NCBI GenBank assembly: GCA_020025575.1
Contig: JAHHRW010000017.1
Coordinates: forward strand, 1 to 34,788
Reading direction: 5' to 3'
Length of the DNA: 34,788 bases
Origin: Oscillospiraceae bacterium
GTDB lineage: Bacteria; Bacillota; Clostridia; Oscillospirales; Oscillospiraceae
The position numbers and the translations under genes are program-made. Position 1 is the first letter of the stretch. Each line of letters opens with the position of its first letter. Below are positions 32,378 through 34,788 of the stretch, piece by piece. The notes under the pieces were generated by a model, which saw only the letters and a list, made by a program, of their open reading frames with translations, did not search any database and was not told the origin of the DNA.

Positions 32378-33115
32378 TTACAGCAGATCCTGAACCAGAG
32401 ACAGAGCAGCCTCGTCTGCGACCAGCGTAAAGTCGGGGTGCAGCTGCAGGATGGAGCCAGGGGCCTTGGGTGTGATGGGTCCAAAGAAGCAATCCTTCAC
32501 AGCCTGAGCCTTCTTCTCGCCGTTGACAACCAACAGGACGCGCTTAGCCTGCATAATGCCGCCAATACCCATGGTATAGGCAAACTTAGGCACATCGTCC
32601 CAAGATGCAAAGAAACGAGCGTTTGCATCAATGGTAGCCTTGGTCAGCTCAACCTTGTTGGTGCCCTTGACAAAAGCATCAGCAGGCTCATTGAAACCAA
32701 TATGTCCATTGGGGCCAAGGCCCAGCAGCTGCAGATCAGCGCCACCGAAGGAAGCGATGACTGCATCGTAACGAGCACACTCGCCCTCTGCATCAGGGTT
32801 CATACCATTAGGGATGTTGCAGTTTGCCTGATTGATGTTCACATGGTCGAACAGGTTGCTGCGCATAAAGTAAGCATAGCTCTGGTCGTGATTTGCATCC
32901 AGACCAACATACTCATCAAGGTTCACAGTGCTGACCTTGGAAAAATCCAGATCGCCGGACTCGTATTTCTTAATCAGCTCCTGATAAGTACCAACAGGGC
33001 TGGAACCGGTAGCAAGGCCCAAAACACAATCAGGTTTCAGCTGAACCTGAGCAGCAATGATATTGGCAGCCTTGCGACTTACATCATTATAATCTTTTGC
33101 GCGGATGATTCTCAT
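32378..33115 (-). CDS. nagB: Glucosamine-6-phosphate deaminase
   Basis: Converts glucosamine-6-phosphate to fructose-6-phosphate and ammonia, linking amino-sugar use to glycolysis; 245 aa, cytoplasmic. Seen: LGLATGSSPVGTY (32-44) phosphate loop; the catalytic D67-E68 in NLDEYVGL; and GPNGHIGFNEP with H138 and E143. N136 replaces the Asp found there in E. coli, as is usual in the short Firmicutes form. AAGGGGA lies about 9 bases before the ATG. Monocistronic; nagA is not adjacent. Confidence 0.93.
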   Translation of the reverse strand: MRIIRAKDYNDVSRKAANIIAAQVQLKPDCVLGLATGSSPVGTYQELIKKYESGDLDFSKVSTVNLDEYVGLDANHDQSYAYFMRSNLFDHVNINQANCNIPNGMNPDAEGECARYDAVIASFGGADLQLLGLGPNGHIGFNEPADAFVKGTNKVELTKATIDANARFFASWDDVPKFAYTMGIGGIMQAKRVLLVVNGEKKAQAVKDCFFGPITPKAPGSILQLHPDFTLVADEAALSLVQDLL

Positions 33116-33154
33116 TGGAGTAATCCCCTTTCGTTCATTAAAAATTACAGCCTT

Positions 33155-33183
33155 ATTCTATCACTGAAATGCGCATATGTATA
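33155..33183 (-). promoter_or_regulatory. Candidate nagB promoter
   Basis: Minus strand: TATACA (33183-33178), 17-base spacer, TAGAAT (33160-33155) with extended TGA. The -35 is a 4/6 match. Confidence 0.5.
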
Positions 33184-33207
33184 GAGTTTCTTTTGAATTT
33201 TTTCATT

Positions 33208-33320
33208 TTGACAACGATCTGGCTGTTTTGTGTACTCGTATCTATAGTCTTTCTTTATCATCTGGCCTTATAATTAAATCGTTTTTTGGTTCTATTTATA
33301 TGTCCAGAATGTGATATAAT
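33208..33320 (+). promoter_or_regulatory. Promoter region of the ECF S component
   Basis: Two candidates: TTGACA (33208-33213) with a weak TGTACT 17 bases on, and TATAAT (33315-33320) with extended TGA but a poor -35. The second gives a short leader of about 20 nt and is favoured. I see no recognisable riboswitch between them. Confidence 0.5.
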
Positions 33321-33349
33321 CAGGCTAACATGAAAAAGGGGGATCTAAA

Positions 33350-34132
33350 ATGAACCACTCCATTAAGAAATGGATCATCCCGGGCCTTGGAATCGTATGT
33401 CTTGCCTTGGGACTATTCAATATTACATCCATTCGAAGTGTCGCAATCGCAGAATCTGCATCTGCCGGCGACCAGCTCCAGTATGCACTCAAGCTGATTC
33501 TTACCCTATTGGGATTCCTTGCTGTTGTTGTGCCATTTCTGCCAAAGTCCAGTGCAAAGAAAGCCGATACACGGACGCTGACCCTGGCTGCCATGTTTGC
33601 TGCCCTGTGCTACATTGGTTTCTCGTTCTTCAAAATCGACATTCCGGTTGGTTCTGAGAAAACCGCATTCCATCTTGGCAATGTATTCTGTGTACTGGCC
33701 GCATTGTTTATTGGTGGATTCTGGGGCGGCATGGCCGGCTCAATTGGCATGACCATCGCTGACCTCACCACCGGCTATATCACCTCAGCGCCTAAAACCT
33801 TCCTGCTGAAACTCTGCATTGGCCTAATTGTCGGATTCATGGCGCACAGAGTTTTCAAGCTGAATCAAGCACATGATAAGCGTTTTCTGACCATTGCGAC
33901 TGTCGTTTCCTGCGCCGCCGGCATGGCATTTAATGTGGTCGGTGATCCTTTGGTTGGATATTTCTATAAACTGTATGTCCTTGGGATTCCCCAGGAAATT
34001 GCCAACGCCTGGGCCAAAATGGGTGCCATCACCACTCTGGTGAACGCCATCGTTGCGGTGATCTGCGCCAGCGTATTCTACCTGGCTCTGCGCCCGGCAC
34101 TAAAGCGTACCGGAATGCTAAAAACCAACTAA
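33350..34132 (+). CDS. ECF transporter S component (substrate unknown)
   Basis: A 260-aa membrane protein that captures a vitamin-like substrate for an energy-coupling-factor transporter. The core (from about 75) has the S-component pattern: LAAMFAALCYIGF; FHLGNVFCVLAALFIGGFWGGMAGSIGMTIADL with a following TFLLK; and about six membrane helices. The first 70 residues add two further hydrophobic segments (about 9-27 and 44-64), unusual for this family. AAGGGGGAT precedes the ATG. The EcfA/EcfT energising units are not in the window, so it should be a group II type sharing a remote module. The substrate cannot be read from the sequence; riboflavin-type S components are the nearest in pattern. 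Confidence 0.75.
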   Translation: MNHSIKKWIIPGLGIVCLALGLFNITSIRSVAIAESASAGDQLQYALKLILTLLGFLAVVVPFLPKSSAKKADTRTLTLAAMFAALCYIGFSFFKIDIPVGSEKTAFHLGNVFCVLAALFIGGFWGGMAGSIGMTIADLTTGYITSAPKTFLLKLCIGLIVGFMAHRVFKLNQAHDKRFLTIATVVSCAAGMAFNVVGDPLVGYFYKLYVLGIPQEIANAWAKMGAITTLVNAIVAVICASVFYLALRPALKRTGMLKTN

Positions 34133-34140
34133 AAAACATA

Positions 34141-34184
34141 AAAGGGTCAGCTGAAGAATTTCCGTTCTGCAGCTGACCATTTTC
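34141..34184. terminator. Bidirectional terminator between the ECF S gene and mtnN
   Basis: 9-bp stem GGTCAGCTG/CAGCTGACC (34145-34153 with 34170-34178) extended inward, after one mismatch, by AGAA/TTCT. Tail ATTTTCTTT on the plus strand. Confidence 0.78.
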
Positions 34185-34185
34185 T

Positions 34186-34788
34186 TTACATCTGAGCCTT
34201 CATTTGCTGGGCAAAGCCCTCTGTGACAGCGGCGCAATGCTCTGCTGCCATCTTTTCAAAAGTGGGATAATCCATCTGGGCAGAATGATCTGCCTTATCA
34301 GAAATGGCACGCAGAATCACAAAAGGAACCCCATTGCTATAGGCAACCTGGGCAATGGCTGCCCCCTCCATCTCCGTACACTTTGCACCGGTAACAGAGA
34401 TGATGCGCTCCTTCTGCTGGGCGGAACACACAAACTGGTCGCCCGTTGCCACTCTGCCGATTTTGGTATGTCCGGGCTTAATTGCCTCACTGGAGGCAAA
34501 TGCCAATTTCATCATCGTTGGGTCTGCCGGAAACGCAGTCACATCCTGTCCCGGTACCTGCCCCATGGGGTAGCCCACATAGTTACAGTCAAAATCGTGA
34601 TACATGGCATCTTCGCTGACCACAACATCTCCGATGTCAAGCTGTGCATCCAGGGAACCTGCAATACCCGTATTGACCAGATGGGTAACTGCATATCGGT
34701 CGCACAGGCTCTGGGCGCACATGGCGGCATGAACCTTGCCTACGCCGCATTGAACCACAACGACATCCACTCCGGCCAATTTACCCAG
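34186..34788 (-). CDS. mtnN: 5'-methylthioadenosine/S-adenosylhomocysteine nucleosidase, partial
   Basis: Splits the adenine from MTA and SAH in the SAM salvage route (also yields the AI-2 precursor). 201 residues are visible to the window edge; compared with the usual length of about 230, roughly 30 N-terminal residues lie beyond it. The frame runs out of the window through LGKLAG, so no start is shown. Seen: QCGVGKVHAAM, NTGIAGSL, TGDQF, catalytic EMEGAAIAQVA and the purine-binding Asp in RAISDKAD. Polyamine synthesis produces MTA, which fits the polyamine genes nearby. Confidence 0.92.
   Translation of the reverse strand: MGKLAGVDVVVVQCGVGKVHAAMCAQSLCDRYAVTHLVNTGIAGSLDAQLDIGDVVVSEDAMYHDFDCNYVGYPMGQVPGQDVTAFPADPTMMKLAFASSEAIKPGHTKIGRVATGDQFVCSAQQKERIISVTGAKCTEMEGAAIAQVAYSNGVPFVILRAISDKADHSAQMDYPTFEKMAAEHCAAVTEGFAQQMKAQM

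Noticed and set aside
33214..33349. Riboswitch before the ECF S component
   Set aside because: The sequence is AT-rich and without stable stems; no FMN, TPP, preQ1 or folate core could be found.

Overview
The window looks like chromosomal DNA of an anaerobic gut-type member of the Clostridia, most plausibly Oscillospirales. This is inferred from gene content, not from an rRNA marker. The pointers are a trimeric NAD-linked [FeFe]-hydrogenase, a SCIFF peptide with its radical-SAM maturase, rubredoxin, a YolD/Y-family polymerase pair and strong AGGAGG ribosome sites. Promoters are of SigA type, many with an extended -10 (TGn). No phage, insertion sequence or CRISPR array is visible.

Layout. 1-4073 (minus): hydrogenase operon (NuoE-like, NuoF-like, HydA). 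4302-7958 (plus): class I ribonucleotide reductase nrdA-nrdB, with an NrdR-box-like site inside the promoter. 8078-11132: SCIFF precursor, an intrinsic terminator, SCIFF maturase, and an Orn/Lys/Arg-decarboxylase-family enzyme, followed by an RsmH-like rRNA methyltransferase to 12227. 12303-16780: strong promoter, about 385 nt of structured non-coding leader ending in a terminator, then potABCD (spermidine/putrescine ABC importer). 16859-18846 (minus): YolD-like protein and Y-family DNA polymerase under a LexA-box-like SOS operator. 18976-19131: rubredoxin. 19178-22929 (minus): GntR regulator-aconitase-isocitrate dehydrogenase operon with a long palindrome over its own promoter. 23046-24410: BrnQ transporter. 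24460-26673: MoxR AAA+ ATPase and CoxE-type VWA protein. 26789-27634: tocopherol-cyclase-family protein. 27714-27904 (minus): tRNA-Trp and a CAU-anticodon tRNA. 28032-29015 (minus): DEDDh exonuclease with zinc ribbon and oligo-arginine tail. 29247-32144: copper module (CsoR operator, csoR, copA with an in-frame copZ-like C-terminus). 32378-33115 (minus): nagB. 33350-34132: ECF S component. 34186-34788 (minus): MTA/SAH nucleosidase, cut by the window edge.

How they fit together. The hydrogenase would couple NADH and reduced ferredoxin to H2. Aconitase and isocitrate dehydrogenase supply 2-oxoglutarate for glutamate under an apparently autoregulated repressor. A decarboxylase of the polyamine-forming family lies only a few kb from the polyamine importer, whose leader RNA looks regulatory or is an independent small RNA. 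CsoR and CopA(Z) form a self-contained copper-efflux switch.

The most interesting items are: (a) the unassigned structured RNA before potA; (b) copA carrying a complete ribosome site and ATG for its own C-terminal CopZ domain, so one gene may give both pump and chaperone; (c) the SCIFF pair separated by a terminator; (d) an orphan MoxR-CoxE pair with a Cys/His-rich tail; (e) clear operator-promoter overlaps for LexA, a GntR regulator, NrdR and CsoR.
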